The notes beneath the pieces are model-generated. The model worked only from the letters and a program-made list of their open reading frames with translations, had not been told where the DNA came from and ran no database searches. Both the position numbers and the translations under genes were made by a program. Below, in pieces: positions 10,041 through 21,196 of a stretch of DNA of 64,000 nt (the first letter of the stretch is position 1; each line of letters starts with the position of its first letter). The DNA is from Hymenoscyphus infarciens. Taxonomy: Eukaryota > Ascomycota > Leotiomycetes > Helotiales > Helotiaceae. The stretch lies in the NCBI GenBank assembly GCA_001414345.1, contig LLCB01000088.1, positions 124,001 through 188,000 of the forward strand. Direction: 5' to 3'.

Positions 10041-11885
10041 TTAGATCTGCTCAACCAAGAGAACGGAGGCTATGTAAGCTCTTAAGAATACAGCGGCGTT
10101 GAGGATTGCTTCTGTCCTGGCACCCCAATCCAGCATTGGCAAGGCTTGATTGATGGTCCAGAAAATAAAGAGATTGGTTACGATGTATGTTTCAACCTTT
10201 TCACATCTTGTAATTGACTCGCCCAGATCAATCAGCAGCTGGTTGAAAGCACGTAGCATGATGATTCGTTGCGTCCCACGCTTCTTTCCAATCGCCTCTT
10301 CTGCGTCCAGTTCCCCCCTCACCAAAGATGCCACGGCGTTTGCTTTGTATCGCAACACCTCTGGCTCTACAACATCGCTTGTCTTGAATTTGTATCCAAC
10401 GATCGCTGGGAGCCATGCACGCAATTTTATCGCGATATCTTCCTGCTTCATGGACCAGACAAGCTTTCTGGCTGGCTTGCGAGCTTCCTCGTGTCCGTCT
10501 TGGTACAATATCAAATCGAGAAGGCCATGCTTGTCATATCCCATCACACTTGCAAGCTTGTCAATCAATTGTTCTTTGGGCATGCTGTTCTGAGCATGAT
10601 AGAGGAAATTCTTACGACCAAGCTTGACAGATGTGGTGGACGGCGCATTGACAACTCCTTCTCGCCAGCGTCTGAGTGCTTCGCCGGAAAGTGCAAGATG
10701 GGCGCCATTGACTAGAGTGGCATCACTGGCATCGTTGAAAATCTCGGTAATCTTGTCTTTCATATGGGAGGCCTCCTTAAGAAGTAACTTTTTGAAGAGC
10801 GGAGCCGAAAATACATCTTGATGACCGAAGACTAGATCAGAAAGACAGTTTGCCTCTGTGACCTCGCCTGACGTGGGCAGAAGCGAGCCGGCGTTATCGG
10901 CGCAAAGATGGAATGCAGCAATAATGCAGCTGCGATGGTCTCCAGATTCAGTGCGATATCGGTGATGGACAAGTGAACCAGCAATGAATACTGCGGTGAT
11001 TGGTTGCTCGGGGTAGCATACTTCAACAACCGTAGGACCTTCACCGGTGACTTCTTTCTGGAGATCGAATACGTTGTCGATGGTGGCGTCCGTGACGAAG
11101 ATACTTTCATTCTCGGTTGACCATGGAAGGCCGTTCTCGTCAATTCGGATGTGACGGTTGCCCTTATGTGTGCCAGGCAAGTATGTAAAGTTTTGTCCGT
11201 TTGGGCCTTTCGGAACCCCCTTTTCCCAGCCCACCAGCACTTTATACTCCTCGCGGAAGGGAGTGTTGTCGATATGGAGCATGTTGTCTTGTGCGTTAAT
11301 CGAAATCGGTTGGGTGTCCTTCCCACGAACATCCGTCATCCTGACCGGTCCACCCATCATATATGCCATCAACGTGACTAGCAAGGGATGAACGAATGCA
11401 TCATTGTGCTTGTCATTTTTCAGAAAGCTCGGATGTTCGGCGAGATTCATGAAGGAGTGAAGAAAAGCATGGCAACCTCCTGTTTCCATGGTTTTCGTAA
11501 ACTCTTCAATGAGAGCTTGGAAATTGGTGACATTGATCAGGCCAGCAAACACGGCACATCCCTCAACCTCGAGGACTCGGACCAATTCAAGGAATGCCAA
11601 CTCAGTGGCGGAATCATTCCAGAGCAGGCGCAAACTTTGAAGCAAGTCTTTTCGAAAAATTTCCTTGCTCTCCAAGCTAGGACATTGTCTGTATTTGTTG
11701 GTGTCGAGACGAAGACCCGAATTGGAAGTTGCTCGAGTTAGGCCTTCCAGGAGCTGATTTCGATCGTCATCTGTTGCTGCTACTGATAGAGAAACTGGCA
11801 CCAATTGTTGCTGGAACTTTGGTTTTTTGGAGGGCGGCTCCCCAAACGTGGGAGCCAGGATGCTTTGTCGTTTCATGATTTCCAT
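10041..11885 (-). CDS. Phytanoyl-CoA dioxygenase-like (Fe(II)/2-oxoglutarate) protein
   Basis: A single uninterrupted 614-codon frame. The middle part carries the features of PhyH-type dioxygenases: an H-x-D pair in LHIDNTPF (H204, D206), a YLPGTHKGNR stretch (about 235-244), and a distal histidine in LVHHRYRTESGDHRS (H307 or H308) followed by an arginine (R311 or R318) that could bind 2-oxoglutarate. Such enzymes hydroxylate, desaturate or cyclise metabolites. The protein is roughly twice the size of a minimal PhyH domain. The N-terminus has a basic SKKPK stretch and no signal peptide, and the C-terminal 280 residues have no recognised domain. A second in-frame ATG lies three codons downstream. 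It is transcribed divergently from the UstYa-like gene. Fold assignment is from motif spacing only; substrate unknown. Confidence 0.75.
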   Translation of the reverse strand: MEIMKRQSILAPTFGEPPSKKPKFQQQLVPVSLSVAATDDDRNQLLEGLTRATSNSGLRLDTNKYRQCPSLESKEIFRKDLLQSLRLLWNDSATELAFLELVRVLEVEGCAVFAGLINVTNFQALIEEFTKTMETGGCHAFLHSFMNLAEHPSFLKNDKHNDAFVHPLLVTLMAYMMGGPVRMTDVRGKDTQPISINAQDNMLHIDNTPFREEYKVLVGWEKGVPKGPNGQNFTYLPGTHKGNRHIRIDENGLPWSTENESIFVTDATIDNVFDLQKEVTGEGPTVVEVCYPEQPITAVFIAGSLVHHRYRTESGDHRSCIIAAFHLCADNAGSLLPTSGEVTEANCLSDLVFGHQDVFSAPLFKKLLLKEASHMKDKITEIFNDASDATLVNGAHLALSGEALRRWREGVVNAPSTTSVKLGRKNFLYHAQNSMPKEQLIDKLASVMGYDKHGLLDLILYQDGHEEARKPARKLVWSMKQEDIAIKLRAWLPAIVGYKFKTSDVVEPEVLRYKANAVASLVRGELDAEEAIGKKRGTQRIIMLRAFNQLLIDLGESITRCEKVETYIVTNLFIFWTINQALPMLDWGARTEAILNAAVFLRAYIASVLLVEQI

Positions 11886-12385
11886 TGCGATAGCTGATGA
11901 AGGAAGAAAATGTGTGGCCCGTGATAGATCCCCTCAGACTCGAATGCTTCGCCCTTAAGTGTAGGTTACTAAGAAGCAAACAATTCGGGACTTCTATTGC
12001 GTTAGCTGCGTTCTAGCAAGCGCTATGGACCAGACCGAGAGGATCAGATCAGGCTCAAAACTAAGCATGACAGAGGGAATACTTCATTCGAAACATTATC
12101 TTTGCGGGGTTGGTTTGAATGTATGCTTATTCTTCCAGGGTAAGAGGATTACCTGCAACCTTATCATATTGATTGACCTGCATTGTAATAGTGGCTTACC
12201 GAACCGATGGAGTAATCACGGTTTTAGAGGTCTCTGGTTTTAGTGTCCGGTTTCAATATGTGGAAGCCCACACATGGCTATTGTTCATTCCTCCTCTCCA
12301 TTCAGCACTTGCTCGAAATTTTTAACTCCAGAATTCATTCTCAACAACTCATATTTATATGCTTGTTTCGAAATTCAAGAACTCG
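11886..12385. promoter_or_regulatory. Divergent upstream region of dioxygenase-like and UstYa-like genes
   Basis: A 500-bp region between two divergently transcribed cluster candidates. A TATA-like stretch (ATATTTATAT) at 12351-12360 lies just before the UstYa-like start. No transcription-factor site could be assigned. Confidence 0.4.
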
Positions 12386-13072
12386 ATGTTTCAGCGGGAC
12401 TACGAGAGGGTTGCGGAAAGTGAAGACTTGGGAAATTCGGGATTGCAAGAGGGAAATTCGGATCGAGTTCAATCGCCATCATCTTTTATATCGAAACGGT
12501 CGACCTGGCCACAACTGGTACTCTTTAGTCTCGGATTGGTCACCATAGCAGTTCTATTTAGCTATCTTGGGTATCAGGTTGGAGGGAGTGGGACAACAAA
12601 AACTTCTACAGTACTTCCATCGGGGCTGCACTGCGGCAACAGTTCGGTTGAAGCAATGGCTCGAGGTTGCAAATTCGACATTCTGACCAACACTTGGTTT
12701 CCGAAAGAATGTTCTGATCCTGAAACAAACTCGGAATTCCAAAGCTGGGTTTTCGCAAACGACCGCCTTCGTCAGTCCTTCCCTTACTATCGCGACACCA
12801 AGGGCTTGGAACAGATTGCCTCTGAAGAAGAATTGTCGGAAATGGTGGGAGAAGTGGTGTATACCACGATGGAGAATCATCTTGGTCATTGTACATTCCT
12901 TATGCGACGACTACATAGGGTTCTGGATGACAAGGATGGGGCTATCGCTCACAACAGTTTGAAACATACGATACACTGCAGTCATGAAATACTGAAGGCT
13001 GTTGGGGATTCTGACTGCGAATCTCGTGGAAGGATTACCTCTGGGTTCCGAGTCGAGGCTGTTGGGTGTTGA
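12386..13072 (+). CDS. UstYa/DUF3328-like type II membrane protein with two HxxHC motifs
   Basis: Taking the ATG at 12386 the frame gives 228 residues (an ATG at 12359 would add nine). The order is: a short N-terminal tail starting MFQRDYERV, one membrane span (about residues 41-62), a linker, a Cys-containing block LHCGNSSVEAMARGC, a W-x-P-x-x-C block, and two HxxHC motifs, HLGHC (165-169) and HTIHC (194-198). The tail-anchor-HxxHC layout is that of the UstYa/DUF3328 family, which catalyses oxidative cyclisation of ribosomal peptides in ustiloxin-type pathways and other oxidative steps in fungal metabolism. The His/Cys motifs are thought to bind metal. The catalytic part should face the secretory lumen. 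Upstream is a divergent dioxygenase-like gene and downstream an esterase and transporter, consistent with a metabolite cluster. The family call rests on motifs only. Confidence 0.72.
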   Translation: MFQRDYERVAESEDLGNSGLQEGNSDRVQSPSSFISKRSTWPQLVLFSLGLVTIAVLFSYLGYQVGGSGTTKTSTVLPSGLHCGNSSVEAMARGCKFDILTNTWFPKECSDPETNSEFQSWVFANDRLRQSFPYYRDTKGLEQIASEEELSEMVGEVVYTTMENHLGHCTFLMRRLHRVLDDKDGAIAHNSLKHTIHCSHEILKAVGDSDCESRGRITSGFRVEAVGC

Positions 13073-13496
13073 AGCAATGGTCAACTAGCCCCTTTTTGGA
13101 GGGAGGGATCTCTTGATGAATTGTTCTTCAGCATCATCGTGTAAAATCTCGTTTTGAATCTTGGATCAGGAACAGCATCAATTTAGCATGATGTTCAACC
13201 AAAGTTCCAATGTATAATTCATTTGAGGCAATTGAGAATTGGTATCCGTGGCACTTGACCAATCAGCGCATTCTTTTCCCTAAAGGGCTAAAAGGGGGCA
13301 TTTAGACTGAATATTTTTTTGTCACAGAAAAAGAGGGTCTCACGTGACCCCTTTTCCCTGTATATATAGCTGAGTTTTCACCTCCGAATACAAGGATACA
13401 AGGCTCCTTAGAGCGTTTTCAACCCAAAAATACGTCACATTTTTCGATATAGAATTCTCAAATAAACTAACTTCAATGAAAGTTTCAATGTCCTAA
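13073..13496. promoter_or_regulatory. Intergenic region with CACGTG box, TATA box and short uORF
   Basis: At 13340-13347 is TCACGTGA, an E-box palindrome of the bHLH type, followed at 13361-13369 by TATATATAG, a strong TATA box. About 110 bp further a six-codon ORF (ATG at 13476, stop at 13494-13496) ends directly before the next ATG at 13497. This looks like a real promoter driving the short, apparently broken frame downstream. Confidence 0.5.
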
Positions 13497-13792
13497 ATGC
13501 CTCAGGCAGAAATCCTAGCCGATCAGACGACGACACACGATCGCAATCAACACTCTGTCATCAAATCAGACAAACAGCACATGTGGTAATCACAAGCGGC
13601 ACCTTTTACATTACATCTATGCCCCTTGTTTTGCGGGGCCTCTCCGCAGAAGATAATCAAGCATGGGTGGAATTGCCCGGGCCTCCAGGTAAGCATGCAT
13701 TGCATATCAACCAGGGCCCGCCTCTCCACTGGTGGTCATTCGAGCATTCGAGATGTTATGATGTGCTTGATCTATGCCTGACACCGGTGTGA
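13497..13792 (+). pseudogene. Possible broken small cupin-like gene
   Basis: The ATG at 13497 opens a 31-codon frame (MPQAEILADQ...KSDKQHMW) that ends in TAA. A neighbouring frame, open from before 13497 to a stop at 13790-13792, encodes VVITSGTFYIT, then PGPPGKHALHINQGPP and LHWWS. The two read well together (KQH then VVITSGTFYIT) if one base were missing or two extra near 13582, so a frameshift is suspected. The TSGTFYIT, glycine-proline turn and HWW order recalls a cupin fold, but I do not recognise a family with certainty. The promoter-like elements at 13340-13369 point at this frame. It may be a pseudogene, a frame error in the assembly or a chance ORF. Confidence 0.27.
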
Positions 13793-13951
13793 AATATTCA
13801 CCGCGAGGGTAAGCCCCTTTCTTCATAATTCTTCCAGAGCTCGATGGTTGTGTTGCGCTTAGATCACGTGTTGTAGCCCTTCGTGGCTGGTTGCTTCTGG
13901 CCGTTCAATTTTACTCAACAATTACAACCCTTTCGCGTTTAGATCCTACTC

Positions 13952-15886
13952 ATGTATCTTGAAAGAAGGCGAACAAGGGTTTCAGAAAGCGAGACAGAGG
14001 AAAATGTTGAACTTCTGTCTCTCGATCAACAAGAATCCGATGTTGAATCCACGTCTAGTCAGCATGAAGACTTTTGTGGCGTACGTAGAGTTTTTGAACA
14101 AACGAAGAGAGGGTTTCTTTTATTATGTTTGATATCCACATCATGGATGTTGTGGTTCGCGCTTCCCTCAACTCTTTCCCAAGAGAGTCGGTCTTCTCAT
14201 CCCTACGCCACGACGATAAATGGCACTGTTTCTGGTATTCACATTATGCAGTACGATCAAGACGTATTTTTGGGTATACCATATGCAAAACCACCAGTCG
14301 GGAATCTTCGCTTCCGACAGGCAGAGCCTCTGAGCGAGCGTTGGCAAGAAATTCGACCTGCGGTGGAGTATGGCGCTCATTGTATAGGCTATGGGGTAAG
14401 TTGAAACCATTTAAAACCTCAAAATTCGTGAAATTAACTTTGGTAGGACCGGCAAGAAGAGTTCCAGCAAGCTGAGGATTGTTTGACCATCAATATATTT
14501 CGACCCGCTGGATCTCACCGCAAACTACTTCCCGTGGGCATCTACATATACGGTGGAGGTACCCATGGTGGAGGCTCGAGCGATCCACGGTATAACATGT
14601 CAATGCTTCTTTCCCATGCAGCAGATGTTGGCCTTCCTTTTATCGGGGTTTCATTCAATTATCGGTCTTCGATCTGGGGCTTTATTGCCGGAAAAGAAGT
14701 TGTAGGCACGGGCAACAGCAATATTGGTCTGCATGACCAACGAGCTGCTCTTCGCTGGGTTCAAGAAAATATTCGTGGATTTGGCGGTGATAATAGTAAA
14801 GTCACCATATGGGGAGGAAGCTCGGGGGCAAATTCCGTTGGATTACATCTTACGGCTTATGGTGGACGAGATGATGGCCTTTTTCGAGCAGCGATCATGC
14901 AGAGCGGAGGACCAATACTGCAAACATCTTTGCGAAGTTACTCGCCTCAAGAGGCCTATAATGAGGTCGCAAAATCGACGGGATGTCTCGTGGCAAATGA
15001 CTCGCTTGAGTGTATACGAGCTTTATCTGCTGTAAAACTCAACGCTGCCTTTAACGATTCTGCCCATGCTACCAGCAGACTGATGTCGGCTTTTTCAAAA
15101 CCGGCGATCGATGGAGACTTCGTCAGGAGATTTGGAAGTATACAAATTCGTGAAAGTCATTATGTCAAAGTTCCGATATTGAGCGGGGTTGTTTCTGCGG
15201 AAGCTGCGACATGGATTCCAGGCAAGATAGGTTCTTGGGAAGACCTCAGACGATTTCTTACAGGTATTTTAGTGCTTCTAGGCGTTTTTCATGAGTTACT
15301 AACCAATTTAGATGATTGCAGTTACTCCCCTGGGGCAATTGAAAAACTGCTGGCTTTCTACCCTGTTCTTGAGCCACAGCGAAAAACTCCTTTGGAGCCT
15401 CCCATCGGTTCATTCTCTGACGAGGAAACCTTTGAGCGTGTGAAGGCAGTTTTTGGAGACATAGAGCTGAATTCAGCTCAGCGATACACATGCCAGGCCT
15501 TCTCCAGAAATGCCAAATGTTTTAGCTTCAGATTTGACGCAATGCCAAGCTGGATTCCTGACCCTCGAGTCGGCGTGCCGCATGGAGCTGAGATTGCCTC
15601 CCTCTTTCAGCATTTGGATGGATTTGAACGTGATGAGGACAATAAAAGTTATTACGCCATGTCAAAACTTATGGGAACTATGTGGGCCGGGTTCATAACG
15701 GCATTAGATCCCAACGTAGGATTGGAAGAGCACCAGAAGAAGTGGCCGTTGTATTCTCTGGAAAGTCCCAAAAACTTCGTATTTAATGCAACTGGGTTAG
15801 GATTGGGATGGTCAGAAAGTGATACATATCGTTCTGGAGCACTTCAATACATCAGTGAGATTTCCGCTGGTGTATTTGGCAAATAA
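13952..15886 (+). CDS. Carboxylesterase (type-B/cholinesterase-like), membrane-anchored
   Basis: Three exons fit: 13952-14395, 14447-15263 and 15312-15886, giving 611 residues. Intron 2 (48 bp, a multiple of three, so the frame stays open through it) is called because of its GT donor, a TTACTAACC branch point and the improved join. The protein has an acidic cytosolic tail, one membrane span (about 55-73), then an alpha/beta-hydrolase: GIPYAKPPVGNLRF, a C-L-T-I-N-I strand, an oxyanion GGG, the nucleophile elbow GGSSGA (Ser273), a candidate acid in SAEA and the histidine in GVPHGAEI (His511). It should hydrolyse carboxylic esters in the secretory lumen or outside. In the cluster setting it could deacylate an intermediate, which is inference. 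Confidence 0.9.
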
Positions 15887-16089
15887 ACAAAAGTATTCCT
15901 CTGATCCACCCTACGATCCCTTGCAATCTGTGCTGCATGATTACCGCGCTAGTCTCCGGCTTCCGTGAACGTTCCGATATTCTTCACAAAGTTACCTCCT
16001 GGCCTGATTCCCTCTCCTTTTCCCATATTCCCTCTACTTTTTTCTGGCGCTCCACGTGCTAGGTAGGTAGACCAAAAGAGGCTCTGACC
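15887..16089. promoter_or_regulatory. Short intergenic region before the ABC transporter
   Basis: Two hundred bp with CT-rich tracts and a CCACGTGC box around 16050-16060, the same CACGTG core that occurs at 13341. It contains the esterase 3' flank and the transporter promoter. No clear TATA box. Confidence 0.4.
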
Positions 16090-19000
16090 ATGAATCTCAA
16101 CTTCGCCATGTCTTCGTGGCTTCCTATACTCATGATTTCGGTCTCTGTCATATTTTTAACCTTCCTGCCTATGCGACTATTGGAACTGCGAGGCTCAAAG
16201 ACAAAAATTAAGTTTAGTCGCATCAAACACGTGAAAGCTGTGCGTTACCTAAACCGCTATATACACTTGGAGCTAACAAAATATTAGGTCCTAACCTCGG
16301 TATTCTCGGCAGTACATCTGCTGCTCTTAATTCTTCATCACTACACTTCTGCTGATCGCTCCGATGTCGTTTCAATATCTACAGCGGTGTCATTTGTTGC
16401 GACGCTGGGGCTCTGCCTTCTATCTTTTTTCGAGCACTCTCGTTCTATTCGACCATCAAGTCTAATTCTGTTGTTCCTCTTAGCATACCTGACCGAAAAT
16501 ATTTTGTCATTGATTAGCTTAGCATTCCAAGTTAAAGCTTCCGAATTTCCCATCATCACCACGCTACGCCTCGTCTTAGGGGCTACATTACTGCTCTGTG
16601 AGAGTAGAAGCAAACGTGATATTCTTAAAGCTGCCTATCAAGATCGAACCCCAGAAGAAATTTCTGATATTTTTGGGAGAACATTCTTTTGGTGGATCAA
16701 CGAGGTTCTTAGAAATGGAAACAAAACAATTCTCGATCCGGCCAACCTACCATGTGCTGACAAGGCGCTCTCATCAAAGCTCTTGCGCTCGGAAATTATA
16801 CACGCATGGAATCAAAGACGTGAGTGAGAACTTTACCCATCACAGTATCACAAGGTTTCAATGAATTGCTAACAGTTTTAAGAGAAACCTGAAAGTAGGA
16901 CTACTTTGCCACTCGCTCTGCTACGTTGCTTGAGGCGGGCATTTGTATCTGCTATATTTCCTCGCCTGTTTCTGATCATATTTCGGTATTCCCAAGCTAT
17001 ACTCATAAAAATCACCATTCAATATGTCACAAGCCGCAGCGTAGAAAACTATACCGTGAGCACAGGATATTTGCTGATTGTAGTGTCCCTGTTCATTTAC
17101 GTCGGCATGGCGGTAATTATCTAACTCCAAACTATCCACAAACGTACTGACAAATTGCAGGTGTCTACTGCTGTATATCAAAACCGTTTGAACAGACTCC
17201 AAGTTATGGTAAGAGGCGCTCTGGTCGGGTTAGTACACCATCGCTCCCTGAATATTCAACTTTCTGCTTCAGCCGATCAGAGTTCTGTCTCTTTGATGAG
17301 TACAGATGTAGATAGCATTGACACAATCGGGGAAATGTTCCACGAGACATGGGCGCAGCTTGTTGAGGTGATTGTTGGGACAGCTCTGTTGGCACAACAG
17401 ATTGGTTGGCTGAGCCTCATGCCGTTGTGCATAATCTTTCGTGGGTATCCAAGCTTCTTTACAAACAGGTAACCGACAACTGACATAACGATAGTGTGCT
17501 CTCAAATGAGCCGATACGTCGCCAAGCATCTACAGAACAAGCAAAAAGCTTGGAGCGTTGCAACACAAAAGCGCATCGCTATCGTTAGTAGTATGCTTGG
17601 TGCAGCCAAAAGTATGAAAATGCTGGGTTTGACTGAAACCTTGAGATCAAGCATCCGTGTCTCTCGTAAAGAAGAAATTGAGGAGTCTAAACGGCTCAGG
17701 TGGATACTGGTGGCATACAATGCGAGCGGTAGGTCCTAATCGCTGTCAAGTCTCTCATCTACTTACTGTTGTTTAGCGAATGCCCTGGGTATATTTGCTC
17801 CAATTGTCACCTTGGTCGCATTTGCAATCTTCGAGAAATATACAAACAACCAAAGCCTTGACGCTGACACGGTCTTTACCTCCATCGCTCTCCTCGCAAT
17901 GGTCACACACCCCGCGAATATGGTCATGACGATCATACCTCGAGTGGTTGCTTCTATGGCTATTTTTGAGCGAATCCAAACTTATCTGATAGAAAACGTC
18001 AGAAATGATGCCAGAATCGACCTTAGAGTTGTTCCGGGATGGAATCCAGACAGCTCTGAGAATATAACCAAAATTGCAGAGCTAGCGGTGAGTTTAGAGC
18101 AATTAACTATACAGAAAAGGCCTACTTCAGAACCAATCCTCAGTAATATTGATATGGAACTACCTGTTGGCTCAATATCCATATGCTCTGGGAATGTTGG
18201 CACTGGGAAAACTTGCTTGGCACTTGCAATATTAGGCGAGATAGCCCCAACTAGTGGCTCTATCTTTGTCGCAACTAAACACATAGGGTACTGTGCACAG
18301 GTGCCTTGGTTGCCGAGCTCCAGCATCGAGGATGCAATCCTTGGGCCTCGATCCAAGGGCGGTCTGGATAGAGAATGGTATGAAACTGTCATTGATGCAT
18401 GCTGTCTTCGCAAAGAGATTGAAAACATGCCGGAAAGAGACCAAACGCAGATTGGCAGCCGAGGAGTGAACCTCTCGGGAGGTCAAAGACAGCGGCTAGT
18501 GAGTTCTCCTTTTGATGAGATTGAATTTTAACGCTTAAAGAACTGCTAGGCCTTGGCCCGCGCCATTTATGCTCGTTGCGAGATCCTTGTCTTAGATGAC
18601 CCATTCAGCTCCCTCGATGGTACAACTGAGTCTAACATTGTCGAAAATATTTTAGGGGAACATGGAATTCTTAGAAGATTTAAAACGACTATTTTCTTAA
18701 TTACCAACTCTGGCAAGTCTTCCTCGTGCGGATGATACTTTATTAACATAAACACTGACAACTTCAAGCCCAATTTTTCCCGCTATCAGATCAAATAATA
18801 ATTCTAGGTGACTCGAAGATCTTGTTGATGGGACCGTGGGACAAATTGAAGCAAGATGCGGTCGAAATCAAGAAGATTCTACTGCCAGCCGATGAAAATC
18901 GGGAAAGCGTTCTTTCTGCACCGGACGTAGCCAAGATCCAAGCCCAAAAAAGAGCAGCTGAAGACGATGCTGCGAGAGACCTCACTAGAAAAACTGGAGA

Positions 19001-21196
19001 CTTAAAACTTTACAGTAATTTTTACTTTCAAAATTTCATTCGTGGCTAACTTCTTCCAAGGTTATTATTTCAAGTCGGTTGGCTCAACTAACATCGTCAC
19101 GTTATTCGTCTGCTCTGCTTCTTACTCGTTTTTCTTGACATTATCTCAGTACTGGCTGAAGTGGTGGACGGAGTCACTACCCAGCCAGATCTGGTTTTAT
19201 GTAGGTGGATATGTGGCAATCTCATTTTTCGCGTGGTTAGCAACAAATGGAACGATGTGGTAAGTGCAACTGTATCAGCTGAATTTCACAAGTTTGACAC
19301 TTTGGCTTTAGGTCTACACATATCAAGATAGCTCCACGGTCTGGAATTATCTTACATGATAGCCTTCTTACGGCAATAATAGGGCATGATGAATCTTAAA
19401 GATTTTGGGTGGTTACTAATTATTTTTAGAGCTCCATTATCGTATTATTCACAAAATGACATTGGGGTCATGCTCAATCGGTAAGTACTTATGCGCGGTC
19501 ACGACTCGGAAGCTGACGATGGCGAGATTCGGTCAAGATATTCAACTGGTAGACAAGCAACTTCCCGCAGCACTCGCCAACATTTGTAATCGTCAGTACG
19601 GTATCTTGATGATCGAAAAGAGTCTAACTAGCAAATGACAGAAATTTTCAAGCTTGCAATGCAGATTGCACTTTTATTTGGGGTCCAGAAATCCTTGATA
19701 ATAACATTGCCCTTTTGCGTTGTAGCTGTATACATCATCCAGAGAATCTACTTGCGTACTTCTAGACAGCTTAGGTTCATTGAACTTGAGTCTCGGTCTG
19801 CAGTCTATTCTAGCTTTCTGGAAACGGTATGGAATCCGCGTTTCTTTTCATGGCAGCGGCTAACCAAAAAACAGATTGATGGACTTGCTACAATTCGTGC
19901 TTTTTCGTGGCAAAATAGCATTACTGTGGAGAATATACTGCGCTTAGAGACATCTCAGAGCCCCTTTTACTTGCTTCTTTGCCTGCAAAGGTGGCTCAAC
20001 GTCGTTCTTGACCTACTAATTGCTGGTGTGGCCGGTTGTGTTATTGCACTTGCCATTTATCTTCGACGCTCAACAAGTGGTGCCGAAGTGGGGGTCGCCT
20101 TAAATCTGATTCTTGTGGCAAATACAACGCTACTTCGCCTCGTTGAATGTTGGACGACACTAGAAATCTCCCTAGGCGCCATTGCTCGTCTAAAATCAAC
20201 TGTTAGCGACACCCCGAAAGAGGATAAACCATGTGAGACCTTCCATCCACCAAAGAATTGGCCTTCATCTGGCAAGGTCGAATTGAGCGATGTTTCAGTT
20301 TCATACAAGTAAGTTAGAGAATATCCCCCATCACAAGTAGAATCTAATTGGCTGTTTTAGCCCAGGATGCAAAGCGCTGAGTGACGTGGATTTAAACCTT
20401 CAAGCAGGTCAACGGCTCCTCGTTTGCGGCAGGACTGGTAGGTTCGTGGCCCCTATAAACTATTGTTCACAAATAATGTGTTGTTTGTGCTATTCTAACT
20501 ATTTATAGTGGTAAAAGTACCCTCCTTCTCACCCTCCTTCGCCTATTGGATATCGAACATGGTACTATCAAAATTGACGGCATCGATATATCCCGGGTGC
20601 CGCGTTCTATCCTTCGCCAACAGTGCTTCATAGTTATTCCACAGGATCCCTTTATTCTGATGGACGCAAGCCTTCGTATCAATGTCGACGCTTCAGCAGC
20701 ACTTACCGATGATGTACTCATTGCGACACTGAAAAGGACGCATTTATGGCGACACTTCTCGAAATACGAACATGAACCTCTGCCAGCCTCTCAATCTCAT
20801 GAAATATTATCTTGGCCCAAGAGTGTCCTAGATATTGAACTATCTAAACTTCCATCATTATCTACCGGACAATTACAGCTTTTATCTCTTGCGAGGGCCA
20901 TTCTCAAAGTACAATATCGGCGTCTTGCTTCTCCTTCAGATAACACCTCGCAGGAGTTTAACTCTTCAAAGCCAATCTTGATTCTGGATGAGGCAACATC
21001 TTCTCTTGACCCTGAAACAGAAGCGATCGTTCAAGATATCATACAAGAAGAATTCTCCCAGAAGGGACATACTATCATTGCAGTATCCCATAGACTACTC
21101 CCGCCCTCGAAGGATATTGGAGCAAATATGGATGCTGTGGTGTGGATTGAAAGTGGTAGGATTGTGAGGACTGAATTCCCCAATTTTAAGCTCTAA
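16090..21196 (+). CDS. ABCC-type full ABC transporter (MRP-like exporter)
   Basis: Sixteen exons fit: 16090-16239, 16288-16819, 16883-17112, 17161-17440, 17495-17728, 17777-18498, 18550-18712, 18769-19014, 19061-19259, 19312-19383, 19430-19480, 19527-19591, 19642-19826, 19875-20308, 20361-20441, 20509-21196. They sum to 4,332 nt, exactly 1,444 codons with stop, so 1,443 residues. Layout: N-terminal TMD0, TMD1, NBD1 (Walker A GNVGTGKT about 614-621, LSGGQ 708-712, Walker B LVLDDPFSSLD, TNS in place of the switch His), TMD2 (SQYWLKWWTE), NBD2 (GRTGSGKST, LSTGQ about 1332-1336, LILDEATSSLD, switch His in AVSHRL). A degenerate NBD1 switch is common in fungal ABCC. It probably exports a metabolite or conjugate. 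Introns 7 and 10 appear to use GC donors. The exon-1 donor could be 16231 instead of 16240. The gene ends about 200 bp before the RIP-affected zone and is intact. Confidence 0.92.

Noticed and set aside
15264..15311. Coding insertion in the carboxylesterase (frame open through it)
   Set aside because: It has a GT donor, TTACTAACC branch point and AG acceptor, and is 48 bp long, so an intron is more likely.
18712..18807. Apparent frameshift or stop in NBD1 of the ABC transporter (a disrupted gene)
   Set aside because: A GC-AG intron ending at 18,768 restores the expected NSAQFFPLSDQIIIL sequence, and the whole 16-exon model sums to an exact multiple of three.
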